NCBI GenBank assembly: GCA_950106755.1
Contig: OX467083.1
Location: 1,339,501-1,403,500, forward strand
Length of the DNA stretch: 64,000 nucleotides
Direction: 5' to 3'
From: Climacium dendroides
Taxonomy: Eukaryota; Streptophyta; Bryopsida; Hypnales; Climaciaceae
Of the stretch, positions 35,692 to 47,169 are shown piece after piece (the first letter of the stretch is position 1; each line of letters opens with the position of its first letter). Under the pieces are notes generated by a model. It made no database searches, had not been told where the DNA came from, and saw only the letters and a program-made list of their open reading frames with translations. The translations under genes were made by a program, and so were the position numbers.

Positions 35692-38027
35692 ATAAATGTT
35701 CTCACGTCACTCCCTCTAGGTTTTTCTAGTGCGGATAACGAGGTGGACGTGCACAAACAACATGACGAAAAAACAAAGACGTAATGGAGAACAGCATGAA
35801 ATACGAATCAAACTGAAAACGCAGCCAATGTACGGTGTCTGCAACCAGGATACTCTTGGACAATTGGGAATCACAGCAAATCACCAAACTACACTTTCCT
35901 TAGGAAAAATATATTGTACAATGAATTTCTTTCAGACGGAGGCTGACTGTTCATGCAATCCCTGATGACAAGGTTCTTTCAAGCGCCGTGTGAAGGGAGC
36001 AAAGTCAGAACTCAAATTCGATTTTGAACCCAACAGATTATGCATGGAGCATCAAGGTTTGGAACTCAACAGTCGATCTCAATTCCACTACCCGTGTGAG
36101 CAAGCCTCACTGTAGAGAATGGTGCAAATAATGACAGTCGAAGATAACGAGTGAATTATACATAAGGTCACTATTGGATTAATAAAATAAAGCCTCAGGA
36201 TTGTGCAGTACCTGGTCCCTGGAATCGTTTGTTGTTGAATGGGCAGCGGATGCCTGGACAGTAATTAAGCACAGAACTGAAAGACGGCTGGACGTTGTAC
36301 AGCTATGGGGTATGTTGCGAGTGGAGTCTCACCCTTATACTTCTACCCTGCCTGGTGACGAGATCAACCACTTCACTTACAACGGAAACAATGCATGCAC
36401 TTCCCCACGGTCTCTAGATCTCTGCATTCTGAGTCAACGTATTATTTCACTACGTAGCATTGTGTAAAGTATCTACACGGCCATGATTACTCTGGGGTCT
36501 CCCTTGTTCGTGGTAGGCGTGCTGAAGTATACGCTGCTTGGTATGATACATCGTGAGAAACGATTATTCACAAAGACTTATCTTCAATGTCACACCGCTA
36601 CTACTGTTCACGGTCTCGTCGATTGCACAAGCTTAGATAGTCGTGTAGGATGGCTTTTGAATGCTGCCTTACAACTTGACCTCACCGTCCATGTATAATC
36701 GATGAAGAATTGTTAGCTATTGTGGCACAGTTGAGTCACTCAGAAGTCTGGGAATCATCAGAAATTTTTCAATAGAAACCAGTAAGTATACCTTAAACGA
36801 CCTTATAAGCTATCAACAAGTAACTGAAAATGATGCCAAATGATTGCATAGTGGCTGGCTGATGCTTTTGAAGCAAAATGCAAATGCGGTTGCATAACTT
36901 TGGGACGAATGATGAATTAGTTATAAAATTTCAAATTGAAACCAAATTCCATTTGATGCGTATGAAGAAACAATATTGATTCACAAAATCACAATAGAAA
37001 TGTTGTCCAAGCAATAGGTTAGATGGAAAGGAACTTTAACAAACTGTCCCTTTACAAAACTGCCACCTCCTCCATATCGTTAATAGACCCCCTCAATACC
37101 CAGAATGGTCCTTTCTTGTTGTCTTTCTACTGGCCTCACCATTTCGGTAATCTGCTCGTCCATTTTCCATCCAAAATTAGGGTTCCACATTCGGGAGGGA
37201 CCAATGGAAGTGTAGATATCTTATGCTTCTGAGCAAGATGGGTACTACTGGAAATTCTGTAACCAAATGGAAATCCACCCCGTCTGTTCTACAGCTTTCT
37301 TACTGCAAACCTTTCTCCAGCAATTGCTCTGCTTTGCAACACCAAACCAAGTACTCCAGAAAGGACAGATCACTTTGTTTAGTTAATTTCGGTGAGAAAG
37401 TGCCCAGATGACGATCACGTATATTTTGCTGAAGCAGTATGTTTCGACGTACTTCCATGCATCTTCTAAAACAAGAAATCACTTTTCAGTAGATTGGCGT
37501 GCATGTTTGCAACCAGTTCGGCATTTCCATCCATAGTTCTCAGAGAAATGGAAAGAAATGGTGAACAAATACTACTTCTTGAGTACAAAGAAAGGAGAAT
37601 TATTCAGAAAACGGCACAATTCGGCCTCCCAATGTCAAAACGAAAAGGGCTGGGACAGACGCTGGAACAGAGACTCGATGAGAGTACGTATCAATCACCC
37701 TTTTACGACAGCCTGGGCGGTTGTAATCCGATGAAAGCAAGAAGAGTGACCCGATTAGCATCGCAATATATGATTTCACCCTCAAATACATGGGGACTTT
37801 CTTGTGTTCATTTTTATTTATTATCTTGACGTGTTAATGCATTGTTCTTCACTGATTGTGGTGACATACAATTATGTTTTTCACAACATGATCAATTGAA
37901 TTGGTCGTTTGGTAACATGAAATCTCGGTCCTCAGCGCTTCAAACATATCAACCAATCATGATCATGTGAATTCAAGGTCTACTTCTGACTTCACAAATG
38001 AAAGCATAAGCATGAGGCAATAAATTT

Positions 38028-38402
38028 TTAGGTCAGAAGCATACCACTGTAAACGCAGATTTCCTTCACATGGCGATCTTTCACTAACCCATCCTCTCCA
38101 AACACATCAGTGAAATATACCTCCAACATCTGTCTCTTCTCATTGTCTACTTCCACTGATGAAATTTGAGCCAAACTGTGGATATCAAGGTCAACTGATT
38201 TCGCGAAAGGTGAACCAAAGCATTTCTGGACCAGGACACAGCTGGGAGTGTAAGACTCTACGGCTAGACTCTGGCCTCCAATGAACCTAACATAGATGCC
38301 AAAGTATCGAAGATTTGAGGTGAAGAGTGGCACAACTTCCACTACTTCAAGGATAAATAAATAAAAGAGTCGCACAGCTTCAAAGACTAGGCAAAGTCGC
38401 AT
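38028..38402 (-). CDS. Unrecognised exon-like ORF, block B copy
   Basis: The 124-codon frame includes VEVVPLFTSNLRYFG, FIGGQSLAVESYTPSCVLV, SSVEVDNEKRQMLEVYFTDV and KDRHVKEICVYS. It ends at a donor-like CAGTG/GTATGC site (GTATGC at 38039-38044) that is conserved in block C. A TAG acceptor-like site occurs near 38342. This suggests an internal exon of about 300 bp. The corresponding frames in A (indel and stop) and C (MITE in the middle) are broken. A faint resemblance to F-box-associated DUF295 proteins (hydrophobic stretch, then GG.S.....P.CV) is not enough to name it. Confidence 0.4.
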   Translation of the reverse strand: MRLCLVFEAVRLFYLFILEVVEVVPLFTSNLRYFGIYVRFIGGQSLAVESYTPSCVLVQKCFGSPFAKSVDLDIHSLAQISSVEVDNEKRQMLEVYFTDVFGEDGLVKDRHVKEICVYSGMLLT

Positions 38403-39929
38403 TATGTAGGGCGTCTGTTACTACTACTTTTCGTGCTGGAAAAGCTGAAGGGTTGCGGATACAACGGGTTAATTTTTGATGCATACCAAATTACCAATTC
38501 ATAATGTAGGGAAGCGTATCTTCCAGTGACTCACCAACTGACGCGTGGTCAACGAGACATTGTCTCACCTCATGATCTCGTAACAAAAATTGAATTAAAA
38601 GCAAGGATTGGATCAAAACGAAACCGATGTTTTCAAATTACAACCAGTTGTTTTCCCAATTCCGCTTTCCATCTTTTAACGGGTTGCCGTTTTTTCCTGA
38701 GCACATATAACAATGTATAACCAGGCAATGGTCATCCCCATTGTGTGAAGGTATTATTAGGCTATGCTACATGCCTGGGAAGGACTTATCATTTAATTTA
38801 AGGATTGGAGTTGAACGAGGAGCCATATAACACAATTTGTTCAAGGTTGCAAAGGGGATCCTGCCTCACTGGTAAACAATGTTATGCTGGATTCAAGCTG
38901 AAGAACAACGCTATGTTGGTTGAATTTGCCAGTAGTGTGAAAGGAAAGATTTTCTGACAACGAGTTTGACTAAGCATCCCTCTCCTACTTAATTAATTTG
39001 AAACAAAAAGGATAAGTCATTCCACAACGAAGAAAAAATCTTAGACAAGTGCATCCACTTATGGATGCAGAGATTTGCAAGGGTGCAGGCGTTAGGCTTG
39101 CATCTTACTAGGGCTAAAGTGTGACCCTGAAAGCTCACATTTTCCTGGTCTATGGATCTAGTCTGTTGCCAGACAACCATCGCTCCCTCCTCAGGTTTTC
39201 AGCCAAAAACGTGCTGTTGTGTAAGTTAGTGGACACTCAGCACAGCCTGAATACATGAGCGAGTGCCAGTGGACACACCTCGGGACACACGGTCTGCGGA
39301 AGATCAAACGATGAACAAATCAAAGCCAAACCTGGCAGCTCGTAAGCCGTAACTTACAATGAGCTGGAGACCCGAAGGACCAAACCTGAGTTCAAAAACC
39401 AAACACTCAATTCCAAAAGTTCGATTATTTCGCGCAACGTTGTGGTTGCCAAAACTGAGATGCACAAGAGGTTTCCCTCTGCGCTAGTCTCTAAGACAGG
39501 TGCTGAGGTGCGAATTAAAGGGGAGTATAACAACTGTCCCTTTCTACCCCGAAATCCCTTTCTACCCCGAAAACTCTCCTACCGAACTATCCTGCCTAGC
39601 CAACCTATTTACGTACCACAATGCCATGGGCGTCATGGTGAGCACGACGACAGGTAAAGTATCATTCACTTCCTACCAAGAAAGAACAGGCAATCCTACC
39701 TTCGCAGCGTGAGCTGCATGCCTAAATCCCACGACGTTTTGCATTCCTGAAAAACAAACGCGAAGTTGTTAGGCCAGGTACACTTCTAGAACACACTTCT
39801 TTACTAAACCCTTACTCCAAACAAGTCATTTTCTAGCAAACATCAAAAACGCTGAAATGGAAATCAATTCACAAAACACACCACCGAACAAGGCCTTCCG
39901 GGTCCGTGAACGCACCAATGACCTCCCAA

Positions 39930-40352
39930 TTACAGCTTCGGCATTGACAGTATCTCGGCAAAGTCGGCGACAGTCAGTTCCCCCACAACGATACCCCACC
40001 CGAAATCCAGTGCCGGCGGCTCAACGTCATGAGGATCGGCATCCTCGGCCGATTCGGGAGTCTGATCGCCAGCTGAACCAGAGTCCTCCAAATCCGTGTC
40101 CTCTGTGGTGTCCCCAAATGTTGGTTCCAAGACCCCTGCATCCATCGCCGCACGCGGGCCTCTGTCAACGGCCACGGCTGATCGCGGATCAGCTGTAGCT
40201 CCATCAACAATGGCGAGCGGGTGGTCGACATCGCGTGCCGGGGTATCCACAGGCCTTAGTATTGTCACATGTGGCGCTTGTTGCCGATTCCGACCCATAG
40301 CAAGTTGCTGGACCCCTTCGAACTCCTCCACGACGACCGTGGGGTTAGCCAT
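39930..40352 (-). CDS. Acidic hypothetical protein, block B copy
   Basis: The 140-codon frame begins MANPTVVVEEFEGVQQL and ends EILSMPKL. It is the counterpart of 23596-24015, with conservative changes (I/V, E/Q, L/I) and one extra Ala codon. It has an Asp/Glu-rich centre and no membrane segment or known motif. It could be a single-exon protein or the first exon of a longer gene running toward 38 kb on the minus strand. A roughly 133-codon frame upstream (40390-40791) is also shared with A but differs more freely, so it is more likely leader sequence. Confidence 0.42.
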   Translation of the reverse strand: MANPTVVVEEFEGVQQLAMGRNRQQAPHVTILRPVDTPARDVDHPLAIVDGATADPRSAVAVDRGPRAAMDAGVLEPTFGDTTEDTDLEDSGSAGDQTPESAEDADPHDVEPPALDFGWGIVVGELTVADFAEILSMPKL

Positions 40353-41385
40353 AGAACGGATAACGGACGGTGTGGTTTCTACGAAATAGTTATCGCAGGA
40401 GACGTCTGTAAGACTCTAGGAATTCACGCTCAAGCCAGCGGAAGCTTGATAGAGTGTGATACCGTGTCCGACTACACGGCAGAGAGCAGAGGCAAAGGTG
40501 AAACTGAGAGTATAGCATAAACCCAGTTCTAACCAGCAAAGTCCATAGCTCTGTTAGCGTGTGAACTGAGACAAAATGCACACAAGCCCGTTCAAATCGA
40601 CCACTGCATATCTGAAGCAATCCCAACACTCCCAAGTGAAGCTTCTCGTAAGATACCTCACTAGTACGCCTCGTCGGGAAACACCTAAAGGAAGAATACC
40701 AAACCTGGCAAGCAAAGTTGGGTATGCGGGAATGAATACACATTAACTTGAAAGGGTCTCCCAAATGAACAATCCTAATAATCTGACGCACAAACTTAAA
40801 TCCACCTTAGTCAACCGCTAACTTCGTACTTCTCGACCGAGACAAGTCGAATATCAATATCAATAGATGTTCATGTTTCTCAAATGTAGAATGACCGCAA
40901 GCGAATTCAATTTAACCGGTTGAGCTGAACTTACCGAATACAACCTCCCAACAGCAGAATCGAAGACCACAGAATAGTGCCGTCACTTCCTCGGGCATGC
41001 GCGCACCACAAAACTAATCGTTGCAGGGTTATACTCCATTAATCGCTGCAGCTAGATTCTCTACGTAACACGTGGATTTCGGTTTGAGGGTTCAAAAATC
41101 GAAAGAAACTGAACAGGACCAAGCTAACTCCAAATGAATACTCCCAATCCGGCGCACGCTAACGAATCGCGGTTGTCAATCTTAAACAAGGTTCAAAATA
41201 GGAAGTCTAAGCCAGTGGGCAAGGTTGGAAGGACCGCACGTGAGTGATTCGGTGTCCATTCCACAACCCCAAGCTTAGAAACTGGAGACTGATACCACCT
41301 GGGAAGAGAGCAAGCTTATTTATCTTGGAACGACGGGCGGGTCACCGTGCTCGCTGAAGTGCCGGTTGCCTATGACCGTCCCCGT

Positions 41386-43193
41386 GAACTGGCGGATTCA
41401 TGGAAAATTCCAGTAGCCCTCGATTTCTAAGTAAGTTCCGGACGACGCGCGGGCCACCGTGCTTAATATGATCGCCGGTACAGTAGTGACAGTGGCTCTC
41501 CAGAGAATCTTGGAATCTTAAAAATGGGCTGATCCACGTGTATGGGTGAATTCCAGAGAAGTGGGAGCTCGGAACTCTTTGGTTTTCTTAACGTTTTCTT
41601 TACTGTAGGTAGTTGATGAGATCAAGTTTCGGAAGGAAGGTGCTAAGTTACTGTTGGAGCCTGAATTTAGTTTCTTAGTAAAGGCGATTCCTTTTCTGTA
41701 CAGTAATAGGCGCATGTAATGAGTCCCAGTGTCCCACGGAGGGGCTTCAATTCCTTGCCTTCCCCTCCCAATAATCCTTTCCAACTTGTAAAATCGTTTC
41801 TTTTCTATTTTTTTTTTAATACTACTCACTCTTAAGGTAGCCAAAATTTATGCCTGTTCCCGATCCCTGTTCCCCGTTCCCGACCCGAGTTCTGGCTGTC
41901 GACAGTGCAATGAAAGTCCGCCGTGTTGCTATAAACATCAAAAGCAATTAAATTTTTAACTTTCGGGTAATGGAACCACACCCAAAATTGGACTTGCAAA
42001 TCCATTTCAAATACTTCTTAAGTGTTTGCTCTTTTTGCCTGGCAACTTATGGCTGCTTGTAATTTTTTTTCCAGTGAAATTCCATTTCACATGTTAAAAA
42101 AAATACTTCCTAAGTACTAACTTAGCTGTCCCAAAAGCAAGGTTGAAATCTTCATCGATATTTCTTTTTTAACAAATCCAACCATAGGATCCTTTGATTA
42201 CCTTATTCAAGTACATTGTCCCTAAATTTTAGAATTGAATATCCCACCAATTGGAAGTTCAATATACAAAAACTTTAAAATATAGGCTTAGTTTCCTAGT
42301 TTGTCTAAAAGGTGAAGCATTGTTTTTGACCATTTTAAGAAAAATACACACATGTCCTATAACTTGAGCATTAAGAATATGTTGAAAAATGGGTTGAAAA
42401 CGTATGTGAAAAAACTTAACCAAAAAGACTTTCATATGCATCTTCACAAAAATTGTGAAGTGCAAGTTAACAATTGTAAAGATATAAATTGTCTAAAAAA
42501 AAAAATTGTGAAGTCAATAGAGATTGCCCAAGTTCTCAAGAAGTCCAAATTGATCTTTTTGGTCTTTAAGGGGTTTATTTAAATTTTTTGTATTGTGAAT
42601 TTTGAATTCTAATAAATTTATATTCAAAAGTTAAATTAAGAGTTTGGAAACATTAATATAACCAAAACTCTGTTATTCTCTTTCTTTAAAAAAAAATTGA
42701 ACTCAATTATGTGTAATACAGAAGACAAAATTGAATTCCTCACAGCTTATACAAATTCTAAACATGAAATTGTTTTAGTAAGTACAATGCATTATAAATG
42801 CATTATGTGGAACTTTCTATTTTTTTAAATATGGGAACTTAATTCAAAAAATGGATTTAATGCTCTTAATTGCTTAAGAATTTCATAAGATTATATGGTT
42901 TCCACCATTTCAAAATAGTGTCTACATATAAGATTGAGAGATATATAACATGAAGGCTAAACTTCTGCATACCATATTGTCAATGACATACTAACTTTTA
43001 GTTCTTTTGGACTTTTGTTCTAGGAATCCCTTGCGCAATGTTAAATTATTATCACTAATCAATTCAGGGAATGACCGAATATTATTTTATTGAACCCTCC
43101 TACATTGGCAAACCCCTTTGCAACCATGCCCTTATACTTCCCTTGAATGGCTTAAAGATTGGCTACCAAATGATCATGTAAATTATACTCATC
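41386..43193. other. Intergenic, no gene assigned
   Basis: GC-richer until about 41.9 kb, then AT-rich. A 108-codon minus frame (41518-41844) begins next to a T-run and is Lys/Arg/Ser-rich with no motif. Confidence 0.4.
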
Positions 43194-43484
43194 CACTACA
43201 CTAAAATTGGTAAATAGTGTTGGGTGATAATTAGTGTTGTTCCCTGTTTTTTTCCCTCAACACTATTTTCCAAATTATGTGTAAATAGTGTTGGGGTACT
43301 TAACTCCCGCCATCAAACTCTGGCCCTTCCCTGGAAAACTCTAATTTCCGCCTCCCAACGTCAATAGAGCTAAAATAGTGTTAGAATGGGTAAATAATGT
43401 TCTAATACTAACCTTGCAAATCACAATTAATGTTATTGTTGACAATTAGTATAGCCAACACTATTTACCAATTTTAGTGTAGTG
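43194..43484. mobile_element. CACTA-end MITE, 291 bp
   Basis: The termini are identical over 30 bp, starting CACTACACTAAAATTGGTAA at both ends (43194-43223 and inverted 43455-43484). AAATAGTGTT-like words recur inside in both directions (near 43211, 43262, 43275, 43376), as in the subterminal repeats of CACTA/EnSpm elements. A 3-bp target duplication is not visible. A shorter element CACTAAAATTGG...CCAATTTTAGTG would be flanked by TA on both sides, so a TA-inserting family remains possible. Confidence 0.75.
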
Positions 43485-46165
43485 CTAATAGATCTTCAAA
43501 AAGAATATGAGGATAGGTTGTAAGTGCTTTATTCCTACCCTTGGAATAATGTGTACACAACCAAGTTCTTAGTGTCTTTTGTCGTATAAAATTTCTATTG
43601 GGTGTCTACAACATGTAATCCAATTATGCCTTTCAAACAATGGATCTTTAGTTGTTTTTTGCTTACACTTTCCTTATAGCAAATACTAACCAATTTAAAC
43701 AAATTAGTAACGTATCTAATTTTGGCTACAACAACCAAAATCAAGAGCCAAAGTAGGTTAGTCAAGTGAAAAAGTTAGGTAGCCTAAGTTGTAGGGCTGA
43801 TTTTTTTCTTTCCAAAATGGTAAAGAAATTTAGTTTTGACCTAATTCCCTGAAAGATATTCACAAATGAAGTTTGATCTTTAAACTAACCTCTAAAATTT
43901 CATCCATCAATTCCTAATGTTTTAGATAACAAAATTCATTTTTTATTTTTTGATTATTTTTTATTTTTTGATTATTTTTTATTTTTAAATATTTTATCAA
44001 ATTTTGAATTTGGCTTGGCTAGTCAACTTTGGTTGACTTTCATCCAAATTCCCCCTTATTTTTATTTAAAACTTCATTGTACTCTAGTTTTTTTTATATT
44101 TGTCTAATTCTTGAGGTTAAAATAGTTTTGGGATCCTAGGAATATTTTCTTCAAGATTCTCTTTCTAGATTGTTCTTTAATTATCTTTTGATTTTGACGA
44201 TAAATTCCTAATTGTTTCTTACTACTTCATTTTGACTTCTGGTTTTACTTCTACTTTTAAGGTTAAAGAATTTTATCTTAAAGGCATTGAATTTATCTTT
44301 CAAAAAAGGTAAACCACTTCTATTTTTGACCTTCTTAATAAAAGTCATCTATGGATGAAATTTGACCATTGTTTGGTTCACCAAACTTCATCTGTCAATT
44401 TTTTTGTCTTTGAATTTCAAAATTCTTTTTCTTTTTCACCTTTTAACTTCTACTATTTTCTAGATTTTAATATTTTTTTTAAGATTCTTTTGAATGACTT
44501 TTAACATTTCATCCAATTCAAAGGCTATTTTTCATCCTAGCATAACTTTTGGAGTTTTAATCTAATTTTTATGTTTAATGTCTTTTTGGAAAGATAATAA
44601 AATTTCTTCACTACTTTTGATTTCAAATTCTTATTTTCAAATGACCCTAATGATCTGACCTTAGCTTCTAACTTCTAGGTTAATTGTTTCTACTTAACTG
44701 TAATATTTTTGGTGAAAATGAGGAAATAGGGGAAAGAAATTTTAAAACTAACCTCAAAAGTTAGTAAGTTACGGCCTTCATGGTTCTATTTTTGTTTAGT
44801 GCAACTGCAAACTTGTTGTGGTGACTTTCAACTTCCATTTGTATTTTTGTCATATTTTAGAAGTTGTATTTGGAGGTCATGTTGTGGCTAAAAAAGTTCT
44901 AACTCCCTCCTTTCTTGTCCCAAGCTTTTTTCTTTTTCTTCTCTATTTTTTTTTTTTAGATATTTTTGTGGAAAAAAATTCTATTAAATCTAACCTCTAA
45001 GTATTTTTCTAAATGGTTTAAGAATCAAACAAAACTTGAAAATAAGTATGTTTGGCTTCTACTAACTACTAACTAAATCCTAGAATCTATTAAAGTCAAT
45101 GATTCTTTTTTTTTGTTTTCCCCTTGTTTTTCATTAGAGTTCAACCTTGTTTAATGGAGACAACTATTCCCTAATGAATGGTTCTTATTTGTTGAACTTC
45201 CTCTTTCTTCCAAATACCAAATGTTTGACCTATAGAACAAATTAGCACTTGTATTGTGCTTGGTTTTCTAGTTTCAATTTGCAAGTATTGTAGTTTAGAG
45301 CTTCACAAATGGAGGATCTCCAAATTTTGGCTTGAACTAAGGTAAAAGAATCTGTCCCCCATGATGATTGCATAGGCTGACCTATTATGAACAATAGTTG
45401 AATGCATTGGTTATTGAGAAAGATTCTCTATTTGTACCTTCTCGCCCATTCATCTATCTTCTTTTTTGGCTTAGGGAAAAGTGTCAAAGGTAACCAGAGT
45501 AGGTGAGTCTATAAAACTAGAATGAGTCCACATGAAAAATCCTCTTTTATATTCAATAAAATATTCATTCTAAGAGAAAAAATTCCGTTTTTTCTGGCAT
45601 TCTTCGGAAACCTTATTTTTGCACACCATGAATCAATTCCTCCATAACTTTCCCAAATCATACACATTGAAATGCTTAAGTTATCTGAAATAGGTACTTC
45701 TACCTTCACACGCATTTGGATTCCAGATGGTGGAGAGGTACCAAGCCTCAGCCTAGTATGCTTTGAATTTTCAGTCCTCACCATGTCTGGTATTTGAACC
45801 TCACCAATCACTTAGTACTTTTGAAATTTCTAATTGAAATTCTCTCCACTCATTCTGGTTGCAAGTCCAGCTTACTTATTAGTCTATTGGAATTTTGAAT
45901 TGGTCTCTCAGTCAACTTCAGTTGGAAAATCAGCCCTCAGTATGTGTAGATTTTTGGAAAGTTCCTCTCAGTCACTCTGGTTTTGGAAAATCAGTTTTCA
46001 CTACTTTGAAATTTTGTGAATTGAACTCTCTGAAGGTAGACTACTACTCTCCTAATCACTCCCAATGTCTAAATCTCGATTTCAAAATAAAAGAAGTGAT
46101 GTTTTTTTATTTAAAAATCAAAGTTTGGGACCCAGCTTGGGTATCATCCCAATTATAGTTCAAAG
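43485..46165. other. AT-rich intergenic, low-complexity, no gene seen
   Basis: A 17-18-bp 'ttttttattttttgatta' unit is repeated about 2.5 times at 43935-43985. At 45830-46020 a segment of about 60 bp containing 'ctcagtca' and 'ggaaaatcag' occurs twice, diverged. No recognisable ORF. Confidence 0.5.
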
Positions 46166-47169
46166 GAGTTACATGAAAAGGTAGTATGGCCTTAAAGTGA
46201 CCTTTTAAGGGCTGATTCGCCTTTTTTACAGGTTTCTATGGACAAAATGATTTTTAGCTCATTTTTGAGAGAAAGAAAAATAGATGTGGAACACAATACA
46301 AGTAGTTTTGTATTTTTCCAAGCATTTTTGAATTACTTATGAATTTTCAAAGATTCAAGTCATAGGCACCTACTTGTGACCATAGGTGTCCAAAAATCTG
46401 TCCCCTTGTGACTTATAAAGAAATGTGTAGAAACCAAAGACAATGACTGACTCTTACAATAAAAATAATAATTTTTCTTAAATTCATTAACAGACCAGAG
46501 AGGTCTATTCAAGGATCACCTAGCATCCATTCTACAGCTACCTACAAGAGTGTCTGAAGAAGAGGGGTGCTTTAACCCTAGAGCGTTTAGACTCTTCTCC
46601 AGAATTGACGATTTGGAGAAAATCATTATAAAGTGCTATTTGGAAGAATATTTTAGAAGTAATATACAAAGGAAAGTTGTAGATTTTGAATTTTAGATTC
46701 CGTCTGTATGGTTAGATTCACCAATACTATCACCAATATTTTTCTATAAATTTGGAAAGGAAATTTTCAAAATTCCTTTAAAATTTGATTACAGGCAAAA
46801 TATTATCATTTTTTGATCAAAACGTAGTGGAATGGATTCAAAATGAGGTTCTCTTGACATGGTGATTTTTTGAAACTTTTGTGTTCTTTACATCTATGAC
46901 CTCATTTTTGCTAACCTAGTTTTCAACTAGAGTCAATGCAGTTTGACCACTTGACACACTTTCAACATTTATAATTTCAGAAAAATTTGTATTCTAGTAA
47001 TACCAAATCCAACCATTAGATAAGACAAGAACTTGATAAAGTATCATCAAAAATTAGGATGACTTTCATCCAAGCATGAACAAGACAGAAACAAGAACTT
47101 CAATCTGTTCATCGTCCAAAAAATGGACGTCAGAGTGCTCCAGGGTTAAGGTCATACTACCTTATATGT
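46166..47169. repeat. Possible element with short inverted ends
   Basis: 'aggtagtatggcctta' near 46178 is inverted as 'taaggtcatactacctta' near 47147, about 1 kb apart. The similarity covers only 25-30 bp and no target duplication was found. The interior is AT-rich with no gene. Confidence 0.35.

Larger units (their letters stand above)
35692..41385. repeat. Segmental duplication, block B (most complete copy)
   Basis: Starts at 'ataaatgttctcacgtcac' and ends near 'cctatgaccgtccccgtg'. Same orientation as blocks A and C. B keeps the 36151-36998 segment missing from A and the right half missing from C. It has no LINE at the site hit in A and carries the longest version of the frame at 38028-38402. 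It is the best template for working out what the segment encoded. Confidence 0.85.

Noticed and set aside
36201..36698. Plus-strand frames in block B, partly shared with block C (for example LVDCTSLDxRVGWLLNAALQ)
   Set aside because: They are shared because the DNA is shared. C is frameshifted, and both strands are similarly open, so no coding claim is made.
19240..41385. Blocks A and B as the two LTRs of one retrotransposon
   Set aside because: They are about 5.7 kb each, lack TG...CA ends and a primer-binding site, and enclose a DNA transposon instead of gag-pol.
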